In this document: piece by piece, positions 35,476 through 48,252 of the stretch
How positions within the stretch are numbered: position 1 is the stretch's first letter
Layout: each line of letters opens with the position of its first letter
Source: Vesta saturnalis
Taxonomy: Eukaryota > Arthropoda > Insecta > Coleoptera > Lampyridae
NCBI GenBank assembly: GCA_036346205.1
Contig: JARFJB010001819.1
Span: 301,001-365,000, forward strand
Length of the DNA: 64,000 bases
Direction: 5' to 3'
Notes under the pieces: generated by a model
What the model was told of the DNA's origin: nothing
Seen by the model: only the letters and a program-made list of their open reading frames with translations
Databases searched by the model: none
Translations under genes and position numbers: made by a program

Positions 35476-35949
35476 CCTAGTCTCTCTTTTTTGTAATAAA
35501 ATTTCAATTACACAAGAAATTTATTAAGTACTACGATCATCTTTCCTCTATTTGACATTTTTCAATAATGGACGATGGTGTACCAATGGGAATCATCAAC
35601 AACGGTTACGTAGCGGAAACTTTCAAAAACCAAATTTAATTGTAGAATTGTCATTTTTTATAAATTGCTGTTAGTTATTGCACTGTTTATTGATAATAGA
35701 GAGTGAAGATGAACCTACAGGGTTAATTTCTACTTAATTTAACATTTTTAACCTATAAAACCAACAAAATAAATGGAACCTAACGTAAAAAATGAACATA
35801 GTCGCCAAGTATGTATTAGGGAAAGAATGGGTAAATACTTAACTTTATCATCATGTCATGGACAAAGTTTTTATTTCATTCGAGTTGATTATTACTTTAA
35901 TACACCTCGAAATTTTCTGATTGAGGAGAAGAACATTCGAGGAAGTAGG

Positions 35950-36900
35950 ACTAGGGAGATCTCTGCTATGGCTCAATGCTTGTTCTCGATCTGTGACATC
36001 AGCCCCTGCGAAATCTTTATCCTTAAAGATGTGCCGATGGAAGGCCCGAATGCTTGTTGAACGCTGATATTACATCTGCGCAGTTGTCGCTTTTATAAAT
36101 GCCTTTCCAAAGAGAGGACTATCATCGTGCAACGTAACAACATTTGCAGGATTGTTTCTGGGAATAAAATGTGCTGAGTGCAAAAATCACGTGAACTTCC
36201 AGAGGTTGGAGTCTGTGATTCGTGTGAAGGGGAATCACCAATATGTGAAGGTTCACATTTTTTATATGTGTGGTATATCCATCGACGATGAGTAAAACAG
36301 GGTCATTTCTTGACGGTTCCGTGTGCTCGATAAAATGGTGTATGAATTTTTCAAATATTTCCATCTGCATCCATTCGGATTCTGCATCACACGAGAGAAG
36401 ACGAGAAGTGGTGTTACAAAGATGGCAATGGCACTCATAGCAAATTCAACCGTGATTAGAACACCACGCCGAGGATATAGCTCCAACTTGCTTTTTACCC
36501 TTGACCGATAGGATTTTTAGTTGTTTATTTCGGGTTGGCAAAGAGAAAGTTCGGGATATCTGTCTTTGAAGTTATACAAAAGACCTTTACCAACCATTTT
36601 TTTGTCACACGAAAATCGGTGTGGTATTTTATATACTGATAGGCTAGATGCTGAATTCATCGTTTCTTAAGCCAAAAAATCGCTTTTCCTGAAAGTGTTT
36701 GTGTATGGTCCAAGTTTTTTCTTTAATGCATCTTCAACGGGTTGGTTTTTGCGGGCCGGCGAAATAAGCTTCTTACTGAAACATTTAATTGTTTCGCCGC
36801 TTTATCAAGGGAAGGTTCGTAATTTCGTACAGCCCGTATTGCTTGTTCCATGGATATCGTGTTCCAAAACACTTGAGTTGAAGTTCTAACTCTTTTCCGG
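35950..36900 (-). pseudogene. pogo/Tigger-like DDE_1 transposase remnant #3
   Basis: In minus-strand order: an N-terminal region (about 36900-36600) with CTKLRTFP and LNVSVRSLFRRP, an HTH-like block; KILSVKGKKQVG; then RRGVLITVEFAMSAIAIFV. Next comes FEKFIHHFIEHTEPSRNDP and VLLIVDGYTTHIKN (second catalytic Asp), then HTNHRLQPLEVHVIF, where the third catalytic Asp of the usual LQPLDV is Glu. A C-terminal piece (AFIKATTAQM, IFKDKDFAGADVTDR) follows to about 35950. The first catalytic DET motif lies in a degraded part. Several frameshifts. It clearly differs from the other two pogo-like pseudogenes. Confidence 0.75.
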
Positions 36901-38023
36901 GAATGATGCTAAAACAAAATTACTTCATTATAATAATTAAACAATAATAATATTTTGCTTCGGGTATGTGGAATAACATTGCACTGTACTGGACACATGG
37001 CATTTCACTTTACCCGAATAAAACAATTTTGTAAAACAAAAAACATTAAAAATTATTAAAAATAGCGCCGGCAAGTAATCAATAATTAGTTTAATAAACT
37101 TCAGAAATCTTTAGTCCGTAAAAAAGTTCCAATAAATATAGCTTCCACCGATTTTTAAGTTTTATTGAATTATTACAAGAAGTAAGCGTAAAATACACTT
37201 TATACGATCAACAAATGAACCGGCTGAGTAACAGTTTAGCCAACTACACAAATACGCAATTGACGCGACAATAGACGAGATTCCGCCGAAAATGTTGAAT
37301 TTAGACAGCTATTCCACTTTACCATACCATTCCACTTTCTTCGCACATGTCAAGTTATATAGCGAACTTCCGTAGTACATTACGTTAATTTGATAATTTT
37401 AATTTTAGTTTTGAAAAAAATTTGTGTAAAGCATGAGAACAAAAAAACTCTCGTTCGGTTACCTCGCTACGCTCCTGTGTCAATCTTTGAATTCGAGTTG
37501 AAAAAACACCACTTTGTTGACTAGCTGTACAAGTAACTATTTAGCATGAGTATAACATTTAACTTATTGGTAGGATCAAATTTATTTATCGCGACAATTG
37601 TATTTTTTTATGTTTGTCTGGTACAGCTCGTTAAAGCTATCTTTGATAGCATCGATTTCGATGGTATTTGTGGTTGTTTGTTTATTCCTCTACGTCTAAA
37701 GCATTCCATTAATGTTTTGTAAACTTACTTGTAGAATTCCACCCATTTTTGTTACTTCATAAAAACAAAAACCCTGTTGTGTAATTGAAATCTGCCCCTT
37801 GGAAGTAGCTCTCATATAAACCACAACGCAATGAATTGAGCTGACCAGGATGAATGTTTTGGAACAAGACATTATTCCAGCAATTTGTAAGGTGCTCACA
37901 CTCCCCTTAAAGGGGATACACACATTCTTTTCTTGCTTTAATATGGCACTTTTAACCAACCTAGATGAGGCCCCATTCCATAGCTGTGTCCAAGACAAGC
38001 ATTCTCACTATGTGGCTCTCGGA
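36901..38023. other. TfAP-2: unassigned intronic stretch
   Basis: A 100-codon frame (37998-37696, -) and a 67-codon frame (37850-38053, +) overlap on opposite strands. Neither has a recognised motif. No repeat structure is evident until the terminal repeat at 38024. Confidence 0.4.
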
Positions 38024-39742
38024 ATTACAAATTCAGCAATGTATCATATTTGATGGTCCGATCGCGTTTTGAAAAAGGTTTATTTAGTTAACTTTCCTTT
38101 GTGTTTAATATTTTATAAAATAAGGAAAAGTACTAAAATAAAATATTGTTAATTATGCAGCTTAACATAAAAAACTAAACGCTTGTAAAATTAACATTAC
38201 AGTTATCTATTTAAATGGTCCTCATCAAACACTAAAATTGGTTTTTCTAAGTCGATAAAAAGTTTTTCATGGATCTCCAAAGATAAATAATATCCTACAG
38301 TTCTATCTGCGACATCATAACACCGATGTTACGTTCTAAAAAAGAATAAATAAAAACAGGCGGCTTTGAAAAACATAAAAATAAACGGCTTTGAAGTAAT
38401 TCAGTATCTGTCATAGTATTGCATTGTACAATTTTGTATTTGGCTGGTACTAGTATTTAACTCTGAATCAGTCAATTTGTGGTAGTTATTACCAAAAAAA
38501 TTGGCCGCTTTTTTTAATGTAGAAAACTATGATATGCTATCGTGTAACATACTATGTCAACGAAATTCCAAAGAAGCGGAACGCATGTGTTTAAACAAAT
38601 ATCCAAAGAGACAGCACATTTAGGAATTTGTCAGTCAATTTTAGAGTACATGGTGCATGTAAAATGCTTGTAAATTCCCGTAAAAACCTCGCAATGAAGA
38701 AAAAGCACACGAGACATTGAACAAACAATTGGAATGGCTCATTCTACTGCTCATATTATTTTACAAAAAGAAAACATACGTACATTTAAATTTAGAATTT
38801 GTCAGAGACCTCCACCAGGGAATTCAGCGAGGCGCAGAGAGTTCTGTGAATGGTGTACCAGGCAATCTACAGATAATGAGCAATTTCCAAATAAAATCAT
38901 TTGGTCGGATGAAAGTCATCTGACCAATAATGGAATTTTCAACAGAAGAAATGCTCAGTACTGGGCGTAAGAATATCCTAGAGTTTATAAAGTGCGCAGG
39001 CACCAATACCGTTTCGGTTTTAATATGTGGGCTGCAATGTTCGGAATGCGAATCATAGGTCTATTTTTCTATAACGGATTTTTGAATTCTGAACGCTACT
39101 AAAATTTGTTAGGTAATGAAGTAGAAGCAGCTTTAGCTGATTTACCTCAAGCTGGTAGTGAAGATTATTGGTTTTTACAAGACAGTGCTCCGGCACATAA
39201 TCCCAGAGCTGTCCAGGAATATCTATCGACAAGGTTTCCAGCAGGATGGATTGGAACATATTCTAGAGTAACATGGTCAGCGCGATCCCCCGATATAACA
39301 CCTCTTGACTTTTTTCTCTGGGGATATGTCAAAAATTATATTTACCGGCGCAATATTCAAAATGGCAATCAATTGCGGAACTTAGCTCTAGAATCATTTG
39401 AATGTATTGCGCCACAAATGCTTGGCAATGTTTTGAATTCAACTGTAAGACAGTGTTATTTGTGTTTGGAAAGTAATGGAGAACTTTTTGAACAACTATT
39501 ATAAATAAATAAATAATTCTTACTTTAATTTACACTAATTAGTAGTTTTTCCTTTTACTGTGAATTTGTTTGTTGATATTAACTACTAATATTAAGAAAC
39601 TTTATTATGGTATGTGTAATAATCATACGGGAAAGTTATTCCTTGAAAATGCAGGTCTGTATTCAATAATTTCGGGAATGTGGTCCATAAAAGGTACAAA
39701 ACGCGATCAGACCATCAAATGTGATACATTGCTGAATTTGTA
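38024..39742 (+). mobile_element. DD41D-type Tc1/mariner element #3
   Basis: Ends are inverted copies of about 50 bp: ATTACAAATTCAGCAATGTA and onward through ATGGTC and GATCGCGTTTTG at the left, with the inverse at about 39695-39742. The transposase pseudogene lies between. No obvious TA duplication was read at these ends, so the true outer boundary could be slightly different. Confidence 0.7.
38515..39504 (+). pseudogene. DD41D-type transposase #3, inactivated by stops
   Basis: N-terminal pieces in shifting frames (FFNVENYDM, NKYPKRQH) resemble the first HTH of the group. A continuous frame from about 38734 gives RPPPGNSARRREFCEWCTRQ and KIIWSDESHLTNNGIFNRRN (first catalytic Asp). After a TAA near 38968 come GFNMWAAMFGMRIIGLFFYN, a second TAA near 39101, FLQDSAPAHNPRAVQEYLS (second Asp) and ARSPDITPLDFFLWGYVKN (third Asp), with exactly 41 residues between the last two. 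It ends with SNGELFEQLL and TAA. All three catalytic residues survive; the two in-frame stops and the N-terminal frameshifts do not. Confidence 0.85.
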
Positions 39743-42136
39743 ATAAAAAAAACCTTTCAAAATCAGTTTTCAAAATATCAGGACCGTATTTAAAGAAATA
39801 AGAAATGTCGGACTGAAAAACTGATTGCGATGTTAAAGCCCCTAACAAGTTGCCATGAAAAATTGTTTGTATTTTTGCTCTAGCATTTATAATAACGCCA
39901 GAAAAAATAAAATAAAATACTAAAATTTTTTCAAATATCGCAAAAACAAAAAATCACACCATAGATTTTTTTGTCATTTTATTGGTCCCCTAATTCCACC
40001 ACTTTCTTCCCATTTAACCGGAGTCTCACCCCGTAATTCGTGCATTTATTTATGTACTTCCCGTATTGATTCTACCACTAAATCAATTTCGTATGATCAC
40101 AATCGTAAATATACAAGACCTTTACAGACGTAACATGTCTATGTCTTACTTTGTGAATAATAAATTGACGGTACTAAAAAAAAATCGGCTATCCCACTTC
40201 TTCAGTAATGATTTGTTTGTTTTTAAAACAACTTCCTGATTCAATGTAATGTAAAATACTTGATTGACGGACGATAATAAAATAATGACGAGGAAAATTT
40301 AAACTCTAATAAAAAAAATAATTTGAAACTAATGGAGCACTCTATTAAATTGAATCCGGTCGGTGTTTTTTAACGTTTAAATTAGACATAGCATAATCAT
40401 TTTTGCCAAAACAAATTACTAAACATTGTTACATTTACATACGTGATATGTAGATGTTTATTTTGAGTTATCTGCAAGGCGTGCTCAGATGCTCAATTTT
40501 TTTAACAATGTAAACAAACAGTTCCTATGCCTAACGACCAATTTTTCATTTTATTTTTGAAACCTAGTTATGGTTTTTAGCAAAAAGTGAAAAATGGGAC
40601 GACTTTAAGCATATTGTATGTAATTCGCTAATTTGTGGTTAGAACATAATAAATAAAGATTTATTTTGAGTTTATATTTTAAATGGTGTGCTTCACTCAT
40701 CAAAATTAATACACGCTCCAAATATGGTACCAATATTAATATTCTTTGGTTTTTTTTATTTCTTACGTATTTATCTTGTTAGAGCATCTATTTATATGTA
40801 GTTATTAAAAAAATTAGTTAGGTTAGTTCGACAATTTAAACACACCTCATTTACAGTTAAGCAATTCGTCTTAAAAATGTCTTTTTATTAGCCAGAAAAT
40901 GATTAATTATTCCTGTTTTGGGTTGCCGCCTTCTAATAGTCTGCTTTTAGGTTTGAACCCGTATAATTGTTTTAAGTGCTCATAACGGTGACATGTTCGT
41001 TTTTTCTGACTTGTTATAAGAAGGTATTAATTACGTTTATCATATGAGAATATAAGACATTTTTTAAATTAGATTATAATTATAAATTTCATTTAGTTGG
41101 ATAATTAACGGTCCCGTTTACTATTTAAGATACTTAATTTTGATAGCTTAAAGGAATTTTATTCTACTTGTTTTATTAGTTTGGTTTTGGACAGAGTCGG
41201 ATTTATTTCTATGAAATCCACTCTTGAGCGTGCCGTGCCGCTAATAGTACATTATATGAAACAAGTATAGCTACTAAAAAATACGATATCTTAATCCTCC
41301 TCCTCCAGTATACCTTGATAGATGCAACTTTATTCAAATGGCTTTCTTAATCCGATCCTGACGTTTGTGTAATAATCCACCAGGTAATAAATTTGGTATT
41401 TTATTACCGATTTTTATGCCTTTTACGTCAACTCGAAATACTGCTTAAACAGATGCAAGGCATGTAAAATGGCAATATGTGTTGTACTCCAATTCTATAA
41501 GGAACTAAGTGCTCGTTAAAATTATTTAGTGCCAAGTTACTCATTAAGATGGCAGCACGTGCACAGTTATACCAGAAAGTATATACTACCAAATTTGGTA
41601 GTTGCAAGTGACCTTTGGTGACCAACTTTGAGGTTAATTGTTTAAGAAAAAAACATTTGCCTAATTTCATAGTTTTCGACAGTTTTTATGACTTGACAGC
41701 GATCCACAGTCCAATAGAATGGAGTATAGCAATAGTAGATTATGTTGTTAGTAGTAAAATGACATTTTGTGTGGAGATGCTGGACGTCTATTTGCCAAAA
41801 GAAGAGTTAAAGTATTTAGAATATGCACAACAAAAATTATAAGCTGCAACAATAATGTTGTTGAACTCATACATGGTGTTCAAATTTGTCTTGCCTACTG
41901 AATATAGAAAGCCTTGAAAATTAATTTTTTTTTAAATAGCTAGTGATTTTCTGTAATCCTGTTAAAATTAGAAATAAGAGGATCTTCAGTATCCATTCGT
42001 ATTTTAAAAAGTAATATTTATAAGGACATCAGAATTTGTAATTTCATGTCACTTTAAGTTGCAAATTTCTGTTGATCTATGTTTTTTAATTTTAGGAAAA
42101 AAATTCAGTTTTATATGACATAAACTGAATCTTGTT
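39743..42136. other. TfAP-2: unassigned intronic stretch
   Basis: The longest featureless part of the intron. Frames at 41428-41670 (-) and 41615-41842 (+) have no recognised motif. No inverted or tandem repeat was noticed. Confidence 0.4.
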
Positions 42137-43174
42137 ACCTTCCAACCTACATATACATATGTAGGTACAGAGGGTTATGCAATCGACTTTTCACTATCGC
42201 TAAATCGACTTATTAGTTTATTTTACAACTTTTCCCAAATTTCGCCAAGATCGGCCATCATGTCTGGATGTCTGAGTGTGTCTGCGTGTGTCTGTGTGTA
42301 TGTCTGTGTGCATGTATGTTAGTATCCACGTTAACTCCAGAACGAAAACATCCACTTACTTAAAATTTTGTATTTACACTTGTTTTCATTTGGCTTAGAG
42401 CTGATTAGATTTTTGGATAAACCCCGCGGCGGAGAGGAGCGGTTTATTAGGGGCAGTGTTTGGTTTTTATGAAATATCTCAAAACAGTGCATATTTCAAA
42501 GTTATAAAAATACCTAGACATAGACCTTAAACGTATCGGTTAATTATGTTCTATGCAATTTTTTTATATGACGCGTAATTTAGCGCCAAAAAAAATTCCT
42601 AAGGCAGAATTTAAGTGTTTGTTCAATTTTTTTCTTTATTTGAATAACGATTAATTTTATAAGAAAAAGTACAGACGTATTTTTTTAAGAAAATTTAATT
42701 TTACATTAATTTTCTTAATAAAGTTTCTAAATGTAACGCGAAATAAATGTAAAAATTAAATAAATATGATTGAAAATGCTGAAGCTGTATTATCGATATT
42801 TTTATGTAAGTTAAGATGTAGTTATATCTATTAATCTCTATGTGACATGAAGTTTTAAACGTCATTCTGACATAGATTATTGTTTTTGTTTTTACAATGT
42901 TGTCTGCTTTCGTTATGAACGTATAAAAACAAGTTATCCTAAAAAAACGAAATTAAAGTTATTTCATTTCTTTTAAGTTAAAATCTAGATGTCTATTAAC
43001 CTGTTTGTCATGAAGTTTTAAACGTCTGTTTGACATAGATTATGGGTTTTGCGTTTACAATATTGCCTATTTTCCTAATGAACTTCTTATAAAAGAGGTT
43101 GCATAATTATCCTAAAAAAAATGTTATTAAAATTATTTTATTTCTTTTAATTTCCATTGTGTGCGTTGGAAGGT
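42137..43174 (-). repeat. MITE-like element family M, copy C (most complete)
   Basis: Begins ACCTTCCAACCTACATATAC and ends GCGTTGGAAGGT, so the termini are inverted copies of ACCTTCCAAC. Oriented opposite to copies A and B. At 1038 bp it is the longest copy. The GACATAGATTATTGTTTTTG and TTAAAGTTATTTCATTTCTT phrases each occur twice in slightly different form (about 42870/43030 and 42950/43130), suggesting an internal duplication. TCTGTGTG-type repeats lie at 42276-42312. Confidence 0.75.
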
Positions 43175-43646
43175 CGCGTGGTGATATTTTTAAAACAAAG
43201 CCATACACAATGGCGCTTTATTATTTACACATCCTTGAGAGAGGTAAATCCTCAATGCTATTTTTTGCTGAGGTTTGGTTTCAAGATTTATGCTTAAAGA
43301 ACTCTTCAAATATTTCAAGCATAATTTCACTTGGTTCCGAAAATATCGCACTGGAAGCGATGTCACCAGTATTTTCTAAAACTGAAGTTTTTTTTATACA
43401 CTTGTCTGTAAGATAAACAACACAAAATAAATCAACATTTATACTTTATAATAAGAAGTGAGATTCGAGCATCCTTGATAGCAGGCACATGTCCAACACG
43501 TTTACTTTTAAAATATAAACATGTAAACTCTCACCATTATTACAGGATTCCACGACAAAATGTCTTTGTCAAAACGTTTTGTCGTGGCGACTTTATGGCG
43601 GCGGCATTTTAGCAGCGACGTTCTGTCGTGAAACCTTATTACACAT
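43175..43646. other. TfAP-2: unassigned intronic stretch with a small palindrome
   Basis: A 105-codon frame (43099-43416, +) starts inside the MITE and has no known motif. At about 43552-43588, CCACGACAAAATG and CGTTTTGTCGTGG form a short stem. Confidence 0.4.
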
Positions 43647-43853
43647 ATTTAAAATACTTTCCTTTTTGGGTTTTTTATGATGTATTTTTATATTTAAGTT
43701 ATACAGTCTAAATGTTTCAATAACACTTACAGTTATCTTCGTCAGCAGTAACACTATCTTTCAAAATTGTTTAACATGTTGAAATAATTTTGTGAAATTA
43801 AAAAAATACACCATAAAAAAACCCAAAAAGACAAGTATTTTAAATACATTTAC
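43647..43853. repeat. MITE-like hairpin, about 46-bp arms
   Basis: The left arm ATTTAAAATACTTTCCTTTT then GGGTTTTTTATGATGTATTT is matched in inverse at 43798-43853 (ATTTAAAATACTTGTCTTTT when inverted). About 110 bp of non-coding sequence separates the arms. The flanks were not resolved into a duplication. Confidence 0.75.
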
Positions 43854-45110
43854 TTTTAAGTTTACTTGGCAAAGTATAAATATTGGTTGATAATTAAATT
43901 CGATAAGTATTTTTGTTAGCAATGGACATTGATCGAACCATGATTTTGTACAAGCTCTAAGTTAAACTAAGTGAACTGCAGGGTTTTGGTATATTTCTCT
44001 TTCCCATGCAACAATTTTCCGTTCATTTTCCTCATTTAAACGCGTAATTTTTTTCTGCAAAATCATGAGAAAGACGGAAGTCCTGGAACTTTAATCACTG
44101 CTAAAATCCGTGGAAAAGTATATATGAAGACGCAAAACCTACACATAAACAGAAACCCTCAAGATTCCATAACTGGAAATTAATAAATCTTTGCAGTAAC
44201 ACCTTCGCGTCGGAAGTTAACTATGGGTAAAGTGTTGGCAGGAAAATGATCGTGACATTCTTTTGTGGTCAGTTGATCATCTAGTAATAGTTTGTTTTGA
44301 AACTCTACCTCATAGTCTTGGTTTGGCTCCTTGTGACTTTTCCCTGAAAACTAAGCTTGGACTTGGATTTAGAAAGCCGAAACAATGCTCGAAATCTTTT
44401 TGCGTCTGTCCGTAGGACGAGATTCAATTCTAAGTTCACTCTAAAATATCGTTTTTATTTGTCCTTTTTGTATGGTTTACGACAAAAAATCATTATTTAA
44501 GTTACAAACTGATATAGCGACCTCTAGGTATTTGTAGGGTAGTTTCAATTACTTATATTACATTATAGACACGTCATGTGTTTTGAGCTTACCAGAAACT
44601 GTAAAAATCACGTCGTAGTTTGATCGTTGCATTCCATCTTTACGGATAAACAATAACGAGCAACACGTACTGTATGTACCGAAAAAACTTTGCATCGTCA
44701 TTCTCTGTATCTGTACTAACACCTATCTTGACTCCGACATCAAGTATAAGTTGGCCAATTGAACTATCGAAATACCTTTTATTATGTATTGGCTGTTTCG
44801 GCCATTTCTTTTTTATACGTGACTTTTAAAATAGAGTTTCGTTTAGTGAAATTTCGGATAAAAGTTGCATGTTGCTAAATCTGGTGACTGTAGTTGTTGG
44901 TTATGGGATGCTTGTGATTGAGTTCTTGATCAAAAAATTAGTTGAAAGTGTGAATCTGTGACCAGTGGTGTTTCCATCGTACGCGAAAGGTGAAAAGGGG
45001 GGAGCGTCAAACATTTGAGAAAACTAGATACTGTAATGGCTCTCCATAAATTAAATGAGTTTTAAGTAATAATATTCTCAACGAAAACGTTTTTTATCAA
45101 TAACAGAAAT
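43854..45110. other. TfAP-2: unassigned intronic stretch with a trace of mariner
   Basis: At about 44310-44390 the plus strand reads HSLGLAPCDFSL, close to the SPDLAPCDFxLF block around the third Asp of mariner transposases. Nothing else of such a gene is readable. The part just before 45111 is presumably the 5' region of the DD82E-like element. Confidence 0.3.
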
Positions 45111-46442
45111 ATGGAACCTAAATCGAAGAAAAGTATTCATTCCGAAGCACGAAACATTATTAGTAATGTGATTGAATTCTTTAATAGAAAGAAAGCTGCT
45201 GGTGAATGGAGTTTTCCTTTGGAGAAGGCCAGCGAACTAGCTGCTGCTGTTGATAAATCGTTACCAACTATAATGAGAATTAGAAAGGAAAAGCAATTAT
45301 CTGATAATCAGTTAATAAGATCACCTTCTAAAAAGAACACGAAGCGGAGGATCAAACAAATTAGTTATTGATGATTGTAACTTAAGCATTTTAAAAAGGA
45401 CAGTTCAGGAAATTTATACCGTCGACAAGAAGGTTCCAACAATAAAATATAGGTTGATAAAATGAAGGATAAAGTAAATTATGCTGGTGAGGAAGATACG
45501 CTTCGAAAACAATTACTAAATGTAGGATTTAAATTTCAAAAATGCCACAATAAAAGAAAATTATAGAGCGCTACGATATCGTTGTTTGGCGTTCTCGCAA
45601 TTTACGCAAGCTGCGAGAGAATAATGCTCTGGGGGAAAACAAGAAACCGGTAACTTTTTTGGATGAAACCTATATCCATCCTTCATATGGTGTCAACAAG
45701 TGCTGGCAATCCAGCCTGGAGTATACCGAACCGATAGATCAGGTCAACGATACATTATTGTACACGCAGGTGGAGCCTACGAATTTGTGAATAATTGGTT
45801 GTTAATATTTAAATCCAAAAACAAATCAGGAGATTACCATGATAATATTAACCATCATAATTTTATACAGTGGGTGGAAAAACAATTAATTCCAAATTTA
45901 CCACCTAATGGTATTGTTGTAATAGATAATACGCCATACCATAGTGTGCAAATCAATAAACCCCCAACCAAAAAAAGCACGAAAATAATATATTTGTGAT
46001 TGGCTTGAAAGCAATGGGGTTTCTACTACCAGTGAAATGCGTAAGACTGAATTAATAACATCTGTTAAGGCACAGAATCAAGCTAAGCGATATTATGTTG
46101 ACGAATTGTTGAAGAACCATGGCCACACTGTAGTACGCTTACCACCCTATCATTGCGACTTAAATCCCATCGAGTTGATATGGAGTATGGCAAAACAAGA
46201 TGGCAATGCATAACGGCGATCAAAGTGGCCTTCAAATAGAAAATTTAGTGCGAACAGCCTTTGCCGAAATAAGCCAATCAGATTGGGAAAAACATTGCAC
46301 ACGCGTCGATCATATAGCCGAAGAAATGTGTCAGTGAGACGAATTGATGAGTCAAGAAGTTGAAAAATTGATTATCACAATTAATACTGGGCTATCTGAC
46401 GATGACACAAACCCTGACGAAGAAGTTTCCGACAGTGCATAA
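45111..46442 (+). pseudogene. DD82E-like (Sailor-type) Tc1/mariner transposase
   Basis: Pieces in changing frames: an N-terminal 87-residue frame from 45111 (HTH with SFPLEKASELAAAVDKSLPT); KLVIDDCNLSILKR; KPVTFLDETYIHPSYGVNKC (first catalytic Asp); RYIIVHAGGAYEFVNNW, LLIFKSKNKSGDYHD, PPNGIVVIDNTPYHSVQINK (second Asp); YYVDELLKNHGHTVVRLPP; then YHCDLNPIELIWSMAKQ (catalytic Glu). Counting across one frameshift gives 81 or 82 residues between the second Asp and the Glu, which fits the DD82E Sailor group and not Tc1 (DD34E). The C-terminal DWEKHCTRVDHIAEEMCQ and an acidic tail end at TAA near 46442. At least four frameshifts and one or two stops. Confidence 0.75.
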
Positions 46443-46829
46443 AACTTTAAATTTATAATCTTTGCTTTGCATTTTGTAATAACATATTTTTTTTTGTATT
46501 TGTGGGCCGAGATCTAGAAACAAACGTATTATGCAGTTTTTAAAATTTTGTAATAACATACATAATTTTTGAATTTATTTTGTAATAACATGTTATGCAT
46601 TGTTTTAAATACATACTTATTTTATAATAACGTTTATTAAATTTAATGGATTCATTTGTAGTGGATAATTATTTGGCATCAACAACGTCTTTATTAATTC
46701 CATCTACCGTGAGAACATTATTGTATGTCCAGAACAAAATACTTTCCACTGCCTATGAAATCAAGCTTTACTTCCAAAAATTTAAAATTTTATTATAATA
46801 AAAGTTACATTTATTTAACAGTTACAGTA

Positions 46830-47290
46830 TAATGAATTAAACATTTTTTAATTTGGGATTTTTAATTCTAAATTATGACCTCCGTTATTATTTAAACCAG
46901 CATCTATTCGTGTTTTCATATTGTTACACATTTTTTAACTGGTCTTGATTAATGTTTTGAATCACAGCTCTAATTGCATTTTTTTAAAATACTGGACCTA
47001 GTATTATACATCTTCTTGACATGGCTACATATACACCAATTTCTGTAGGATGTAATGGAGCTTGTACAAATTCACCAGGAGCCTCATCAGACCAAACCGT
47101 ATATTGTATTTTATGACATTATGTAACCCGTTAGATAAAACCACGCTTCATCACTAAAAAATTTCATATGTAGCATTTCGTCATTCCTCAAATTGTTATT
47201 AAACCACTGGTGTAATTCATGTGTGTCTCATAATCAGGCATTATAGTTATTTTGTATGGACGATAATGTAAATTTTATTTAAGTGCTTTT
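46830..47290 (-). pseudogene. Tc1/mariner-like transposase remnant, internally deleted
   Basis: The minus strand reads VWSDEAPGEFVQAPLHPTEI (first catalytic Asp region), VYVAMSRRCIILGPVF, and after an internal deletion NVCNNMKTRIDAGLNNNGGH, which corresponds to the C-terminal end of such proteins. The second and third catalytic residues are gone. Spacing class cannot be determined. Confidence 0.5.
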
Positions 47291-48131
47291 CGACACATTC
47301 CGTAACAAGCCTAAAATGCATAAAATAATTAATTATTGTCATAGTAAAAATAATAATTAAAAGTTTGTACTTGTTTGTTATAAGTGCCGTAAATTTTTTA
47401 GGAATACGTTCTATCACATTCGTATATCAACCACATTTTCAGTTAAAACAGACTACGTAGGTACAGAAGATTTACTCTTGTCAATACTGCCTATACTTCT
47501 AAACTGATTAAATCCATTCACCATTTTCATTCTGCTGCCTATTTCGAAAATAAAATTCCAACATAAATTGATTTTCTTGCAGTGAGTAGGACATGGCTTA
47601 ATGTAAATCGTTTACATTTAGGTTAAAGGGTTACTTTTTGTTTATGCTGTACTTACTTATGTTAAACGTTTTTGTAAACAATGAATCTTAATAAAGACAA
47701 ATTAAACAATAATATTAAAGAAAATAAACGAATAATAATAGAAAACACTGAAAATAGCTCTCAATTCCCTAATGCATTACGCTAAAAATGTCAAATACAA
47801 GCTGCTAATTTCATGGTATGGACTAGTTTTGATATTTCTAGTAGAAAATAATATCGTCTGGACATCTATTTATGCTCTCTACGTAGTTACTTGTGTTGCG
47901 GTTCAAGAACCAATTTTCAAATATTTAAATTTACCGCCAAAATTAACCTGAATGTACTCTGAAAAAGACGATAGCGCTAGTTCCGCCCTCTCAGCTATTA
48001 TGTTTCCTTCGGTCAACTGTATATTAATGTATAGAATTGCTTTAAGAAGAAGGAAATTTCTTTATCTCTAGATGTAGATGAGTGACCAATGACTGTTTTG
48101 ACTCTTCACTTAAGTGGTGTACGCTATGTAA
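47291..48131. other. TfAP-2: unassigned intronic stretch
   Basis: No motif or repeat recognised. It ends in TAA (48129-48131), the left copy of the Harbinger target-site duplication. Confidence 0.4.
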
Positions 48132-48252
48132 AGCCCTTATCAGACTATGCATCTTTTCCTGCGCAACAAAAGATGCTGCAACTTTGATGCGGCATCAAAA
48201 AATGCACAAGTAATCCCACTGCATGCATCCATGATGCATTGACTTGCGTCTA

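Noticed and set aside
35773..36060. 95-codon plus-strand frame
   Set aside because: Overlaps the C-terminal part of a minus-strand pogo-like pseudogene (IFKDKDFAGADVTDR). The plus strand has no known motif.
37696..38053. Overlapping 100- and 67-codon frames
   Set aside because: No motif, opposite strands, and the second runs into a transposon terminal repeat.
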